A stretch of DNA of 64,000 bases, taken from positions 34,409 through 98,408 of the forward strand of contig CAOKMF010000005.1 in the NCBI GenBank assembly GCA_948469655.1, in the 5' to 3' direction. Below the pieces are notes generated by a model. That model made no database searches. It saw only the letters and a program-made list of their open reading frames with translations, and was not told where the DNA came from. The translations under genes were made by a program, and so were the position numbers. The stretch is from an uncultured Clostridium sp. (GTDB lineage: Bacteria; Bacillota; Clostridia; TANB77; CAG-508). Positions 44,236 to 54,359 of the stretch are shown in pieces; within the stretch, counting starts at the first letter, position 1, and every line of letters starts with the position of its first letter.

Positions 44236-47041
44236 TTATTGTATAACATTATTATCTACTGTATTATTTACATCAATTGTAGTATTGTTTGTGATAGTAT
44301 TATTCTCTTTTTCGCTATCTTCTTTTGCCTTCTCAAGCTGATTAATTAATGCTTGCAAAGCTTCAATATCTCTTCCTATTTGAGACCAATCATTTGCATC
44401 ATTGGACTCTTTTAGATTATTATTAGCTTTTATTACCGCTTCAACTAATCCTTCAATTGTACTAGTATCTTCTATCTCAACACTTACAGCTCCATTTGGA
44501 GATAATAAGTTTTTAATTGCTTTACTTAAATTATCCCCTATTGCTACTTTATTTCCTGATGCAACAACTACCTTCTTTAAAACTGGTACACTATTAGTTT
44601 CGTTAAGCGAAGTTTGATATATTGGAACTACATAAAGAAGCGTTTTATCAATAGGGACAATTATCATTTCCTTTGAAATTTTCGTACCCGTAACATTTAA
44701 TGCAGATATTTCAGCAGATATTGTTTCATCTTGCTCTATTAGATTATCTAATTGCATTGGTCCGAAGTACAGCCCCATCTCCTGAAAATTTATATAGTGA
44801 AAGTTTATTCTTTCCGGTCTTCTACAGTTCCGAACAAGATATGCATTTAAGCTTTCTTTTCCAAATTGGTTATAACTAATCACAAGTCCTAATTTACTTT
44901 CATCTGTATCTATTTCTTTAACAAGAGTATATACTGGTTTCATTTCAGCCTTTGCAGTTTTGGTAGGCAAACTAGAATATGATGCTATTTCCCATATGTC
45001 ATTACCTCTATAAAGTACATCAGCTGATACATCATGATATAGGTTTAACATTTCTGATTGTATCTTGTACAAAAACTCTGAATACGTGAAAGATTCAGAT
45101 ATTCCTGCAGGTATTTCAGACATATCTTTAAATAATGTACTATACATATTATTATATACCATTGCAATTGGGTCTGTTTTATCGGTTATATAAAATGAAG
45201 TATCACCATTAAATGCATTTACAATCACTTTTACTGAATTTCTTATGTAATTTATCTCTCTCGTATCATTTTTATAAACAAGCTTTGTTTTTTGAGAATA
45301 TGGATAATCATTAGAAGCAGTATATGCATCTATTACCCAAAAAAGCTCTCCACCGTCTGATATAACTAAATATGGCTCTTCGTCATACATTAAGTATGGA
45401 ATAATTTTTTCTGCCCTTTTTACTACATTAGTATTTAGTAATATTTTACTATCTGAGCTCTTTCCTATTAATCCTAAATTGCCTGTTTTAATTCCAACAC
45501 ATAATCTATCTAATAAGTTTAAAGAAATTCCGTCCGCTCACCTGAATATGTATATGTTTCATTATTATTAGCGCCTTTTGGATAATCAAATTCTTCTTGT
45601 GACTTTTTAATTGTTTTTATTTTTGAATTCTTCGTTCCATAATATATTCTAGGTTCTTTTATATTATCATTTTCAAAATCTCTTGATATATATTTTATAT
45701 TTCCTGCTTCGTCTGTTTCACTAGCACTACTAATAACTGCTCCATATCCATGTGTATATTCATCAGTATCATTTTGGCTGTCAAGTTCTCTTCCTGCAAT
45801 ATATGAAAGTTTATTATTATATAAAGAAGTCTTTGCTTTACTATATGTATAGTATCCAGTATTTGTTTGTGTCTGTAATAAATTATTTATTACAACATTT
45901 TCTGTGATAATAGGAATATTATTTATTACCTCTTCATTTTCATTTGCTTCTTTTTCTGTAATTGTTCCTGTACTATCAATCGTTTTCTCATTTATATTTA
46001 TATCATAAGCATTTTTTGTAAATGCTATATTATCTGATATATATGACTTTTGCTTGTTAAGCTCGCTTCCTTTTATGAAGAATAGATTATATCCAACTAA
46101 AACAATAAATAACAAAACTAAATATACTGGAACTACTGAAAGAGATTTTATTACTTTCTTTGTATTATTTTTCTTAAATGCTCTTATTGCTAAATAAACT
46201 GAAAGTACAATTATAATTCCAAGTATCCTGTATCCCCATATTTTAATTCCATCAGCTACTCCGACTTCCAATTATAACTGTTTTCATTTTATCCCCTAAT
46301 GTTAAAAATGGTCCAGTCGCTATATTTTGCATATTAAAGAATAATATTCCTGAGGCAAATATAGAAGCAAGCATAAAGTTAAATAATAATTGTTTTATAA
46401 AAGTATTACTTCTAAGAGTTTTTGCATCTATTCCATCAAAATATATATTAAAAACTATAATGTAATATGCAACTGTATATATTGTAAGCATAATTGTAAT
46501 AGTTAGTCCATAATAAAGCAATTGTCCGAATTAACGGTGCTTGGAACATATAAAAGCCTAAATCTACTCCATATACAGGGTCTGTTTGTCCAAACCATGC
46601 TGTGTTTGTAAATAATATTACTTTATATAAAAATAGATTTGATATAACAAGACTTGTTATAAGTCCAATAATTAAAGCAAGTGATTTACCTGGAAGTTTT
46701 GGCATTTCTTTTTTATCTTCGTCAAAAAATTTTTTTAGTCCCTTTTTAATCATTCTATTTGTTATACATACTAGAAAATATATACAGACAAAATTAATAG
46801 CTCCAATACAAAGTTTGTACTTAACATTTTGATTAAATACTTCTTCATATCCTTCTCCAATTTCTAGTGTTTCTAAATATTCTGCTCTATATACTATAAG
46901 TGATCCAAGTAAAAATATTACAATAGCTAAAATTACTAAAAGCGTTCTTCTTTTCATTTTCTTTTTATTTGTAACATTTTCTTCTACCTTTACTTCTGCT
47001 TTCTTCTCTTCAGCTTCTTTGTTTTCTATGTTTTCACTCAA
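44236..47041 (-). CDS. UPF0182-family large membrane protein
   Basis: 932 aa with seven CGGN sites: residues 172 (46525-46528), 260 (46260-46263), the tandem 502-503 (45533-45536 and 45529-45532), and 736, 741, 758 (44829-44832, 44813-44816, 44761-44764). The N-terminal third holds about seven membrane helices; the rest is a large extracellular domain with YSGEGGISLNLLDRL and IPYLMYDEEPYLV typical of the family. The last three sites add up to zero, so the frame looks open either way, but only the shifted reading gives the family-like VGTVEDGKNKLSLYKF and LGPMQLDN. Function of UPF0182 is unknown. C-terminal tail is Asn/Thr-rich. Confidence 0.93.
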
Positions 47042-47067
47042 AACTTTCTCCTCCTAACTATTAAAAT

Positions 47068-47976
47068 TTAGATTATTGCTTTTACAAAATCTTCGGAATT
47101 AAAGACTTCCATATCATCTATTTGCTCTCCAACGCCTATAAACTTTACTGGTATTTTATTTTCATGTACAATGCCTATGACTACTCCACCTTTTGCAGTT
47201 CCGTCTAGCTTAGTAAGAATAAGTCCTGTAATATTACTAACTTCTTTAAATGCTTTTACTTGTTCTATCGCATTTTGTCCTGTTGTTCCGGTCTATTACA
47301 AGTAATGCTTCTTTACTGCTTTCTGGTAGTTCTTTTTCTATAACTCTTTGTATTTTCTCTAATTCGTCCATTAAATATTTCTTATTGTGAAGTCTTCCTG
47401 CGGTATCACATATAAGAACATCTACGCTTTCTTCTTTTGCTTTTTTTATTGCTTCATATACAACTGATGCAGGGTCTGCTCCTTCTTCTTTTTTAACTAT
47501 ATCACACCCCACACGATTTGCCCATATTTCTAATTGTTCTACTGCTGCTGCTCTGAATGTATCTGCTGCAGCAACCATAACTTTCTTTCCATCTTGCTTT
47601 AATCTGTTTGCAATTTTACCTATTGATGTTGTTTTTCCGAACTCCGATTTACTCCAATAACTAATATAACTGAAGGTGTAGTTTCAAGCTTTAGGCTATT
47701 ATCACATACTTCTAATATATTTTTCATTTCTTCTCTTAAGCAATTTTTTACTTCTTCTGCATCTTTTATATTTTCTCTTTTTATTCTATTTCTTAGTCTT
47801 GATATAATTTCTAAAGATGTATCCATTCCTATGTCTGACATTATAAGTGCTTCTTCTAGTTCTTCTAAAAGCTCTTCATCTACTTTTCTAAAAGTACTAA
47901 ACACTCCATTTATTTTATCATCAAATGATGTTTTTGTTTTGCTTAATCCTGATTTTAATTTGTCAAAAAATCCCAT
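47068..47976 (-). CDS. ftsY: Signal recognition particle receptor FtsY
   Basis: 301 aa with three CGGN sites at residues 111 and 113 (47643-47646, 47636-47639) and 229 (47287-47290). The first two build the GTPase P-loop GVNGVGKTTSIGKIA. Other G-domain motifs are AADTFRAAAVEQLE, DTAGRLHNKKYLMDEL and TKLDGTAKGGVV. ATG 47976 is used, with GGAGGG upstream; no long acidic membrane region, as in many Gram-positives. Docks translating ribosomes at the membrane. ffh is not in the window. Confidence 0.95.
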
Positions 47977-48027
47977 GCGTTTTCCCTCCGGAAAATATTG
48001 TATCATATATTTAAAAAAATGTAAATC

Positions 48028-48056
48028 TTGAATATTTGATAATTTAATGTTATAAT
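48028..48056 (+). promoter_or_regulatory. Sigma-A promoter for the gene at 48103
   Basis: TTGAAT and TATAAT spaced by 17 bp, 46 bp before the start codon. Confidence 0.75.
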
Positions 48057-48102
48057 AGTTAACGTAACCTGCAGATGCAAGAAGAAAATAGGAGGATAAA
48101 CG

Positions 48103-48414
48103 ATGGATGTTTTAATGCGGAAGGACACAAAAGTAGTAGAAAAAAGTGTCGAGGTAAAATTTGCCGATGGTATTTTTAATATAACCCATCGCAACTCTAT
48201 AGTAGTAAGAATATTTGTTTCTTATTCAGAGAAGGGCAACATTATGCATGATGTCAATCTTCAGTTTGACGGCAGATGCAGTCTTTTGGAAGATGATGCA
48301 GGACTAATATGGGAGTTCTTCTCAGAAGACTGTACTCCTGAAATCGCCGAAATGGTGGTTGATCTGTTTCTGTATCAGGACGTGGTCGATTACATCAATG
48401 GGCTTCCAAGTTAA
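48103..48414 (+). CDS. Hypothetical protein of 103 aa
   Basis: 103 aa with AGGAGG as ribosome site. Acidic, soluble, alpha/beta; no family recognised. Codons are richer in C and G than in neighbouring ftsY and uvrB. In-frame CGG at codon 6 (48118-48120) must be read as Arg; quadruplet reading would stop after four more codons. Flanked by its own promoter and terminator, like the other small unknown genes of this window. Confidence 0.6.
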   Translation: MDVLMRKDTKVVEKSVEVKFADGIFNITHRNSIVVRIFVSYSEKGNIMHDVNLQFDGRCSLLEDDAGLIWEFFSEDCTPEIAEMVVDLFLYQDVVDYINGLPS

Positions 48415-48433
48415 AAGAAGAAAGTTTATCAAG

Positions 48434-48472
48434 AAAAAAAGAGCAATTCCTTCAGGAGTTTGCTCTTTTTTC
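48434..48472. terminator. Bidirectional hairpin terminator
   Basis: AAAAAAAGAGCAA pairs with TTGCTCTTTTTT, serving the gene at 48103 and uvrB on the other strand. Confidence 0.8.
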
Positions 48473-48484
48473 TATATACTCTTC

Positions 48485-50449
48485 TTACATTATACTTTCT
48501 AATTCTTTTATCTTATCTCTAAGTTCTGCTGCTTTTTCAAATTCTAGACTTTCTGCATAACCTAACATCTCAGTTGTTAGTTTCTCAATTACATCTTTTA
48601 TATCATCATCTTCTTTAATATCATATTCACTTTGGATATCTTCTACAATAGTCGCTTTTATTGTATCTCTTACGCTCTTTTTAATTGTCTGTGGAGTAAT
48701 ACCATTTTTCTCGTTATATTCCTGCTGTATCTTTCTTCTTCTATTTGTCTCTGTAATTGCTTTTTCCATACTTCCGAGTTAACTCATCAGCATACATTAT
48801 AACTTCCCCATCTGTATTTCTCGCTGCACGTCCTATTGTTTGAATTAATGACCTTTCAGAACGAAGGAAGCCTTCCTTATCTGCATCTAATATTGCAACT
48901 AACGAGACTTCTGGTATATCTAAACCTTCTCTTAACAGATTTATTCCGAACAAGTACATCAAATTTACCAATTCTTAAATCTCTTATTATTTCCATTCTC
49001 TCTAACGCTTTTATATCTGAGTGCATGTACCTAACTTTTATATCCAATTTTGCAAGATATGCTGTTAAATCTTCTGCCATCTTCTTTGTTAAGGTTGTAA
49101 CTAATACTCTTTCGCTTTTTTCTACCCTTTTTCTTATTTCTTCTATCAAATCATCTACTTGGTTTGTAACTGGTTTTACTGTAATTTTAGGGTCTAAAAG
49201 ACCTGTCGGCCTTATTATTTGCTCTACTACATTTTCTTTAGAATGTTCTTCTTCATATTCTGCTGGTGTTGCACTAACAAATATACACTCGTTTATTTTG
49301 TTTTCAAATTCTCCAAATTTTAATGGTCTATTATCTAATGCTGAAGGTAGCCTAAATCCATAATTTACAAGACTTTCCTTTCTTGCTCTATCTCCATTAT
49401 ACATTGCTCTAACCTGCGGAATTGTTGCATGTGATTCGTCAATAAATAGTAAAAAGTCTTTTGGAAGGTAATCTAAAAGTGTAAATGGGCTACTACCTGG
49501 CTCTCTTCCGGCTAATATGTCTTGAGTAATTTTCTATGCCTTGGCAAAAACCGGTTTCCTTAAGCATCTCCATATCAAAATTCGTTCTTTCTTCTATTCT
49601 TTGTGCTTCTATAAGTTTGTTATTATCCTTGAAATATTTAATTCTATCTATAAGCTCTTCTTCTATTGTCAAAAGTGCTCTTTCCATTTTGTCTTTCTCT
49701 GTTACATAGTGTGAATTTGGAAATATCATAACATGCTGTCTTAGTCCTATCGGTTTACCTGTTAATGGGTTTATTTCAGTTATTTTATCTATCTCGTCTC
49801 CAAAAAACTCTACTCTTATTGCTTTCTCATTTTGGTCTGAAGGATATACTTCTAGTATATCTCCTTTGGCTCTAAATGTACCTCTTTTAAAATCAATTTC
49901 ATTTCTTGTATATTGCATGTTTACAAGTTTCTTTGCAATTTCTTCACGAGACTTTTCCATTCCGTGGTCTTATTGATACTATCATATTTTCATAGTCTAT
50001 TGGATCTCCGAAGTCCATATATACATGATACTGATGCAACAATTATTACATCTTGTCTTTCAAAAAGTGCTGCTGTTGCTGAGTGTCTTAATTTATCTAT
50101 TTCATCATTAATAGATGCGTCTTTTTCAATATATGTATCTGTTGACGCAACATAGCTTTCTGGTTGGTAATAGTCGTAATATGAGACGAAATATTCAACT
50201 GCGTTTTCAGGGAAGAATTCTTTAAACTCTGAATAGAGTTGTCCGAGCTAGTGTTTTGTTGTGAGCTAATACTAGAGTTGGTTTTTGCACTTTTTCTATA
50301 ACATTTGCCATTGTAAAAGTCTTTCCGAGAACCGAGTCACTCCTAGAAGTGTTTGGAATTTCTTACCTTCCATTATACCTTTACTTAGATATTCAATTGC
50401 TTTTGGTTGGTCGCCGGGTAGGCGCATATTCTGAGTGTAATTTGAACAT
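48485..50449 (-). CDS. uvrB: Excinuclease ABC subunit B (UvrB)
   Basis: 651 aa with nine CGGN sites, the most in the window: residues 12 (50413-50416, CGGC), 39 and 41 (50331-50334, 50324-50327), 68 (50242-50245), 146 (50007-50010), 161 (49961-49964), 312 (49507-49510), 499 (48945-48948) and 556 (48773-48776). Restored motifs are APTGDQP, Walker [73 protein letters not shown] and ADELTGSM. The damage-wedging beta-hairpin [11 protein letters not shown] and the C-terminal UVR motif ([17 protein letters not shown]) are present. Nucleotide excision repair. Start ATG 50449 after GGAGG. Confidence 0.96.
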
Positions 50450-50460
50450 ATTTCCTCCTG

Positions 50461-50931
50461 TTATTTTAATTTATATTTATAAATCTTCGTATATCGTCCA
50501 TCTCCTAATGGTGCATTTTCTAGAAATACCCATCCTGTTTTTTCATAATAATTATTATGGTCTGTAATCAAATATAAGTTTTTGTAGTTCATTTTTCTAG
50601 TTTCTTCTATACATTTATGTTGTAACATTTTTCCTATACCCATATTTCTAAATTCTTCTTTTACATATAAAGTTGCCATCCATGGGTATAAATCTTGTCT
50701 AGCTTTTAAGTCATTTAGCCATATAGATACTACTCCTATGGCTTCATTTTTGTATTTTGCAATATACATCTTGGGTATATTATCTTTGCTAATAGAATGT
50801 TTTGACCTATAAACTGCATCTTCTAATTTAGCACCATGTTCTTTATCCCATTCGTTCCATAGCCATTCTGAAACTTCTTCTAAATATTCCTGTTCATCTA
50901 TTAAATTAACAATCTCTATTTCATTTTCCAT
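50461..50931 (-). CDS. GNAT-family acetyltransferase
   Basis: 156 aa from ATG 50931 (GAAGG at ten bases; the ATG nine bases upstream is too close to it). Acetyl-CoA-binding block ATLYVKEEFRNMGIGKMLQ with the R/QxxGxG/A pattern, then NLYLITDHNNYYEKTGWVF. Substrate unknown. No CGGN site. Lies 11 bp upstream of uvrB, same strand. Confidence 0.88.
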   Translation of the reverse strand: MENEIEIVNLIDEQEYLEEVSEWLWNEWDKEHGAKLEDAVYRSKHSISKDNIPKMYIAKYKNEAIGVVSIWLNDLKARQDLYPWMATLYVKEEFRNMGIGKMLQHKCIEETRKMNYKNLYLITDHNNYYEKTGWVFLENAPLGDGRYTKIYKYKLK

Positions 50932-51040
50932 TATTTGCATACCTTCATTTTTATTTTGAAAAATATATTAAGATTATATCATACGGACAAATGTTTGTAA
51001 ATGTTTTCTTTATAATTTATCAAAATATTATTCATAAAAA

Positions 51041-51087
51041 GAAAAATCAACAAATCAGATTTTATCTATCTGTTTTGTTGATTTTCC
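51041..51087 (-). terminator. Hairpin terminator after the XRE gene
   Basis: AAAATCAACAAA...CAGA pairs with CTG...TTTGTTGATTTTC, T-rich on both sides. The 174 bp between the flanking genes hold nothing else. Confidence 0.65.
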
Positions 51088-51105
51088 CTCGTCTTAAACA
51101 ATGCT

Positions 51106-51630
51106 CTACATCTTCGCAAGAACTTCTACAATATAGCTATATAAATCATACCAACATGTTAACCCATCATCTGCTTCCATCATATCCAAAACAAGACGAT
51201 ACACAATACAGATAAACATCATAAAGCCTTCTCCACCATATTTACTCATACATAATCCTATTCCGCGATAATCAATTTGGACTTTATCACTTTCATTAAT
51301 AAAAGTTAGTCTATCCATATACTCCCTCGATTTTTCACCATCTTCATTTCTTGTGATTTCACAGCAAATATCTAATTTATTTATTAGCTTTTGCTTATAT
51401 TCATTTATATATATTTTGTTACTTGGTTTGCTATTAAATAAATCTTTAGCATCAATTTTCAATAAATCACATATTTTCTCTACTGCATTGATGTTAACTG
51501 TATTAGCTTTGTTGTTTTCAAGTTTACTATATTGAGATTGTGATATGCCAGCAATTTTGGCAACTTCTTTTCCTTTTAGTCCTTTCCGCTTCCGCGCATT
51601 TTTTAATACCTCTCCAAAATTATTTGGCAT
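51106..51630 (-). CDS. XRE-family regulator with C-terminal sensor-like region
   Basis: 174 aa from ATG 51630 after TTGGAGG. Helix-turn-helix at residues 5-62 (FGEVLKNARKRKGLKGKEVA, ISQSQYSKLENNKA). The remaining 110 residues hold several Cys and Met and are not recognised. Codons 13 and 15 are both CGG (51592-51594, 51586-51588) and are Arg in the clear family alignment; quadruplet reading of both would stop two codons later. It is thus the strongest exception to the CGGN rule. Upstream of a terminator, monocistronic. Confidence 0.8.
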   Translation of the reverse strand: MPNNFGEVLKNARKRKGLKGKEVAKIAGISQSQYSKLENNKANTVNINAVEKICDLLKIDAKDLFNSKPSNKIYINEYKQKLINKLDICCEITRNEDGEKSREYMDRLTFINESDKVQIDYRGIGLCMSKYGGEGFMMFICIVYRLVLDMMEADDGLTCWYDLYSYIVEVLAKM

Positions 51631-51680
51631 TGTATTTCCCTCCAATCATTTTTTGTTGTAATTATATCACTTTATGAATA

Positions 51681-52392
51681 TTATGTCAATTTTTCTATTA
51701 TAAATTCAATACTTTCATCAAAATACTTCTCTAGTTTTTCTTCTGTAAACAATTTATATTCTACATCTATATCTTTCAAATGCATTCTTTTACCTGCAAT
51801 AGTCACCATATCATTTTCAATATAGTTGTCAATTTCTTTTATACTGTTTTCTATATCAGTTTTAGTTAATGGTATTTCTTTTATCTCTTTGCAAAATTTG
51901 AATAATTCATTTGTATAGACTACTCTTTCTATATTATACTTAAGCTTTAAATATCCGAGTAAATACACTGAAATCTTGCTGTTTTATTGCTACTGCATCA
52001 TCATATTCATATATTTTAGTTTCTCCATTTGCAAATTTTACTTCTACTTCTTCTCTACTTCCTTTAAAATATTTTCCGTATGAAATATCATTCCAATAAT
52101 AGTCTGCTAGTAAATGTGTATAACATCCTAACACAATTGGGTTTTTCATTTTATTTTTGTATTCCTTTAAAAATCTATTAGGACTTGGAAATTTACATTC
52201 AATCCCATTTATTAAAGCATCTTCTGCAAAATGAGTTTCTTCATAACACTTATGCATATGTGTCTCTTTTACAATATAATTATTTAATATATCTGGCATA
52301 ATATTTCCAAATAAAAAGCTATTCTTATCTTTAACATCTAATTTTTTAGATATTTCATTTGCTGTTACTAAATGAGTAATCCAAGATGGCAT
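51681..52392 (-). CDS. Zinc-dependent phospholipase C-like protein
   Basis: 236 aa with one CGGN site at residue 146 (51954-51957). N terminus MPSWITHLVTANEIS, then FLFGNIMPDILNNY, THMHKCYEETHF and GCYTHLLADYYWND give the His/Asp ligand pattern of the zinc-dependent phospholipase C / S1-P1 nuclease-like fold as found in small cytoplasmic Clostridial proteins. No signal peptide, so an extracellular toxin role is unlikely. Encoded 19 bp after the patatin gene, perhaps with a shared role in lipid turnover. Confidence 0.75.
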
Positions 52393-52411
52393 ACTTTCCT
52401 CCTTATTATTT

Positions 52412-53259
52412 CTAAATTCTATTTAATTCTTTTACCCCTTTTTTATATCCTAAATTATATAAATAATCTATTTGGCTTCCGTCTAACAAAGACATATGTT
52501 TAGTTCTAATTAATATTTTATCATCACTACCTGCCATTTCATAATTTGACAATTCATGTGAAAGTATTCCTATTGCAGACATTATAACTTCTATTATATT
52601 TATGTAATCGTCTTTCTTTTTCTCTTCTTCAAACACTACGCTTATAACTTTGTCTGCTCCCATAAGTTCTACTTCTTTCCATGGAACATTTTCTCTTATC
52701 CCTCCGTCTATTAATTCCGTGCCTTTATATTTGCATGGACTAAATACTCCGTGGATAACTACAACTTGCCCTTACAACAGTTCCTATATCTGCATCATTT
52801 ACATATTTAATTTTATCGTTATACCTGCCTCTTGTACTTACTGACGAAAACATATATACTCTGCCATTATGCAAGTCAACACTAGGTACCATTATAGGCA
52901 TTTTTATCTGATTTATATTATGTATTCCCTTCTTACCACATAGATTTCTCATAAGTTTTTCAATTTTATTACCATTATTTAAGCCTTGTATTAAAATCTT
53001 TCTTCTAAAAATTAATCCATATATTAATTTTAGTACATTAGAAATACTTACATAATTTATTTCTTTGCAATACTTTTTAAAAATTTCATATATCTCGTCT
53101 GGTTTATATCCGAACAGCGTAAAGAGTACTAACTATGCTCCCAGAAGAAGTTCCACCTATGTAATCTATTTTTATCCCCTTTTCTTCAAAAGCTTTAAGT
53201 ACTCCAATATGTGCTGCACCTTTTACACCTCCACCTGCAAGTGACAATCCAATTTTCAT
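52412..53259 (-). CDS. Patatin-like phospholipase
   Basis: 281 aa with two CGGN sites at residues 50 (53109-53112) and 170 (52748-52751). Oxyanion block [15 protein letters not shown], nucleophile GGTSSGS, and catalytic Asp in IDGGIREN. Site 50 restores YAVGYKPDE just after the nucleophile and site 170 gives [11 protein letters not shown]. Likely hydrolyses membrane lipids; no signal peptide. Confidence 0.93.
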
Positions 53260-53327
53260 AATATTCCTCCAATTTAAGCAATTTATATATTTTATGGTGA
53301 AAATTGGAAGTCTGTGAATGTAAAATT

Positions 53328-54250
53328 TTAAGGCTCATTTATTCCCAAAAGTACAATACCTATCATAACTATAATTATAACGACGTATTGCTTTATATTT
53401 AGCTTCTCCTTCAAAAATATTCTAGATAGTACAACTGATACTATACTATAAGCAGAAATCATTCCTGCGGCTAATATGCCGTTTCCGCTCAAGGCATATA
53501 CATATGTAAATTGTCCCAAAGTTTCAAATATTGCTGCTCCTATTCTTTCTCCTTGCTTTTTTGAACCCATTTTTTCTTTTTTTATAAATCTAATAAATAC
53601 GAAAATCAGTATAGCGCATATTAAAAATGTTAGCTCATAAGATGTATTTGCAACATTTTCTAAAGTTTCTTCTGTTACATTTATAAGTGGTGTAGTTTCT
53701 AAGCTATCTAGATAATAAGCATCAAAAAAAGTTCCGAAGAGCATCAATTATACAATATAGAATAGGCATCATAAATGCTACAAGTCCTATTTTATATTTT
53801 TTGTTATTTATTTCTTCGTATTTTTCTTGTTTTGATTTTTCTAATAATCCTAAAACAAAAATTCCGAACTGTTACAAGCACAATTCCAAATGTACTAATC
53901 ATATTTAATTCCTGACTTAAGAATATAAAGCAAAGAACACAAGTAATTGCACCTGACGAATTCTGTACAGGTGAAGAAATTGATACTTCCAAATACCTAA
54001 GTCCAAAATATCCTATTGTCATTGATAATATATACATAAATGAAACTGGAAAATATATAAGTATATTTCTAAAGTCATAATTCATATCAGTAAATATTAA
54101 CATGAATATCGCATGTATTCCCATGACAAGTCCTACCATCATTGATGTTTTTAAATGGCTATATTTATCTTCTTCATCTGCTCCTTTTTTATAAAATAAA
54201 TCTGCTGTTCCCCATGCAATTAGGGTAACAAGCGCAAAAATAAACCACAT
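53328..54250 (-). CDS. EamA-family (DMT) transporter
   Basis: 306 aa with two CGGN sites at residues 129 (53863-53866) and 172 (53733-53736). Two EamA halves, about ten hydrophobic segments, starting [20 protein letters not shown]; site 129 restores the fourth or fifth helix (VLVTVGIFVLGL). The second half includes [19 protein letters not shown]. Drug/metabolite superfamily, substrate unknown. Confidence 0.88.
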
Positions 54251-54319
54251 TTTATTTTCTCCCCTTTTTTCATATTTGTACCAAAATTATACGTCCCATT
54301 GGCACATTTTCTCAAAACT

Positions 54320-54341
54320 AAGGGACGCTTTCGCGCCCCTT
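54320..54341 (-). terminator. Probable hairpin after the dockerin gene
   Basis: AAGGGACGC pairs with GCGCCCCTT (one bulge) around TTTC; the T run on the minus strand is poor. Confidence 0.45.
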
Positions 54342-54359
54342 GTATATATCTTTTTAAGT

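Noticed and set aside
44764..44832. Zero-frame reading of UPF0182 around YFGPMQ as correct
   Set aside because: The zero-frame segment before it does not resemble the family, while reading three quadruplets does; GPMQ is shared by both readings because the shifts sum to three.
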